Assembly: GCA_002340985.1 (NCBI GenBank)
Contig: DDNC01000018.1
Coordinates: 67,867 to 81,998 of the forward strand
DNA from: Firmicutes bacterium UBA2530
Lineage (GTDB): Bacteria; Bacillota; Clostridia; Tissierellales; Sedimentibacteraceae
Direction: 5' to 3'
DNA: 14,132 nucleotides
In this document: piece after piece, positions 12,810 to 14,132 of the stretch
Position numbering within the stretch: the first letter of the stretch is position 1
Layout: each line of letters begins with the position of its first letter
Notes under the pieces: model-generated
The model's input: only the letters and a program-made list of their open reading frames with translations
Database searches by the model: none
What the model was told of the DNA's origin: nothing
Program-made: the position numbers and the translations under genes

Positions 12810-14132
12810 ATGAAGCAACTGAAAAAAGCAATATTCATTTTGTTGATATCGGCAATATGCCTGACAAGCCCGGTATACGCTGCGGGAGCATATAAGAGCG
12901 AAAGCATTAACGGGATAAAAATTAATCACGTTGATATAAAAATTGAAAGCAAAATAAAGCCTGTGGTTCTCAATGCCGGTAATCAGATGAATTCCACGGA
13001 TTCACTGGCGAACATGGCTAAAAATGCGGGAGCATTTGCTGCAATAAACGGAACATATTTTGAAGCATATGGCGGAATACCTGTTCCATGGGGAACTCTG
13101 ATTAAAAATAATAAAGTACTTCACATAAGCAACGGAGGTTCCGTTGTTGGAATAACTTCAGGAGGTAAGCTCATTGTGGATAGGTTGTCATTTGACTTTG
13201 AAGGATATATAAACGGTCAGTTCAGAGCCATTCCCTGGAGAATAAACCATCCAAGTACCGAGGATGATGCCATAACAATATTCACTCCGGAGTATGGAAC
13301 TGCGGTAAAGGTTGCGGCAGGAGCAAAGGCGGTAGTTGTTGTAAACGGAAAGGTTTCAGAAATACTGACATCGGATTTCAGCGTATCGGGAAACGGATTT
13401 GCAATTGTGTACAATCCCTTGGTTACACACCTTGTTGATGAGCGCTATAAGATAGGCGATGAGGTATACTACAAGGTAAAAATCAACACCACATATACGA
13501 ATATTGGAGATTGGGATGACATAGCGTGTGGACTTGGAGCAGGTCCCAGTCTGATTATAAACGGTGTGATAACTGCAGACGGAGTTGCGGAAGGCTTCAC
13601 CGAATCTAAAATAAATACAAACAGTGCCGGAAGGTCATTTATCGGAGCCAAGGCCGACGGAACAATAGTGATTGGGAACATGGGCTCCGCCACGATGGCA
13701 GGCGCCGCAGAAGCGTGCAGGAACATGGGACTCGTGAATGCTATGTGCCTTGACGGAGGTGGATCTATAGCTCTGTATTATCCTTTGTCAAATGTAAACA
13801 TGTCCGGAAGGAAAATAAACAACGGGCTTGCATTTGTTGAAGAAAAGGAAAAAACAATAACGGCGGCACCCACTTCCTCACCCGTTATTATAGACGGAAA
13901 AACTGTGGTGCTCGATGCGTACAACATAGACAATAGCAGCTATTTCAAACTTCGTGATATCGCAATGTTGCTCAACAACACTGAAAAGCAGTTCAGCGTC
14001 GAGTGGGACGGAAGCAAAAATGCAATCAATCTCATTACCAACAGACAATATTTGGCAGTAGGCGGAGAGCTTGCAGAGCTTAAAGACAAAGATATAAAAA
14101 GAGCACTTATGGCAAAATCAGATATTTACATA
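12810..14132 (+). CDS. Secreted phosphodiester glycosidase-family protein with copper-amine-oxidase-like (stalk) domain, 3' end outside window
   Basis: GGAGGG lies a few bases before the ATG; 441 codons are visible and the frame is open at the right edge. Residues 1-24 are a signal peptide (MKQLKKAIFILLISAICL...VYA|A). Residues ~50-343 match the phosphodiester glycosidase (NAGPA-type) domain. Motifs are AINGTYF (78-84), GAGPSLIING (243-252), RSFIGAKADGTIVI (275-288) and MCLDGGGSIALYY (312-324) with its conserved Asp315 and Ser319. Relatives cleave or bind sugar phosphodiesters, which in bacteria suggests a cell-wall or exopolysaccharide substrate. After a Thr/Pro/Ser linker, residues ~358-430 form a copper-amine-oxidase-N-like stalk domain (IDGKTVVLDAYNID...YFKLRDIAMLL... 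FSVEWDGSKNAINL), often used for surface attachment. The upstream c-di-GMP-I riboswitch and terminator place it under second-messenger control, usually linked to surface or biofilm behaviour. Confidence 0.9.
   Translation, partial: MKQLKKAIFILLISAICLTSPVYAAGAYKSESINGIKINHVDIKIESKIKPVVLNAGNQMNSTDSLANMAKNAGAFAAINGTYFEAYGGIPVPWGTLIKNNKVLHISNGGSVVGITSGGKLIVDRLSFDFEGYINGQFRAIPWRINHPSTEDDAITIFTPEYGTAVKVAAGAKAVVVVNGKVSEILTSDFSVSGNGFAIVYNPLVTHLVDERYKIGDEVYYKVKINTTYTNIGDWDDIACGLGAGPSLIINGVITADGVAEGFTESKINTNSAGRSFIGAKADGTIVIGNMGSATMAGAAEACRNMGLVNAMCLDGGGSIALYYPLSNVNMSGRKINNGLAFVEEKEKTITAAPTSSPVIIDGKTVVLDAYNIDNSSYFKLRDIAMLLNNTEKQFSVEWDGSKNAINLITNRQYLAVGGELAELKDKDIKRALMAKSDIYI

Overview
The window looks like a chromosomal segment of a low-G+C anaerobic Firmicute, most likely a Clostridia member. 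The signs are AT-rich intergenic DNA, strong AGGAGG-type ribosome binding sites, a c-di-GMP-I riboswitch ahead of a secreted stalk-domain protein, YczE-type and CPBP-type membrane proteins, and a clostridial-style molybdate locus. No rRNA, tRNA, CRISPR array or intact mobile element is visible.

The left part (1 to about 8100) is AT-rich and looks accessory. It holds the 3' part of a CPBP-family membrane protease gene, an N-terminal membrane-protein fragment cut off by a decayed IS66 transposase remnant, about 570 bp of non-coding DNA with two long hairpins, an ECF sigma factor overlapping its zinc-finger anti-sigma gene, and a surface-protein pseudogene interrupted by two amber codons and closed by a strong terminator. 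Then come a small protein built from two copies of one ~50-residue unit, a YczE-type membrane protein, a peptidoglycan-binding protein that looks frameshifted just after its start, and a MocR-type (GntR plus aminotransferase) regulator divergent from a NimA-like flavoprotein.

The right part (about 8150 to 12540) is a coherent molybdenum locus, visibly richer in G+C. It encodes a MoeA-related molybdopterin-binding protein with a C-terminal cysteine cluster, then modA, modB and modC, and a convergent stand-alone ModE-type DNA-binding protein. Two matching palindromes (core CGTTATxTT...TAACG), one at the start of the molybdopterin-binding transcription unit and one over the modA promoter, are good candidate operators for that regulator. 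A folded RNA between modA and modB may be a molybdenum-cofactor-type riboswitch. The proposed logic is that ModABC imports molybdate, the MoeA-like protein handles molybdopterin or metal insertion, and ModE-like repression plus possibly an RNA switch adjust supply.

The right edge (12600 to 14132) carries a c-di-GMP-I riboswitch, an intrinsic terminator, and the 5' part of a gene for a secreted phosphodiester glycosidase-family protein with a copper-amine-oxidase-like (stalk) domain, so c-di-GMP probably controls an exported, cell-surface product.
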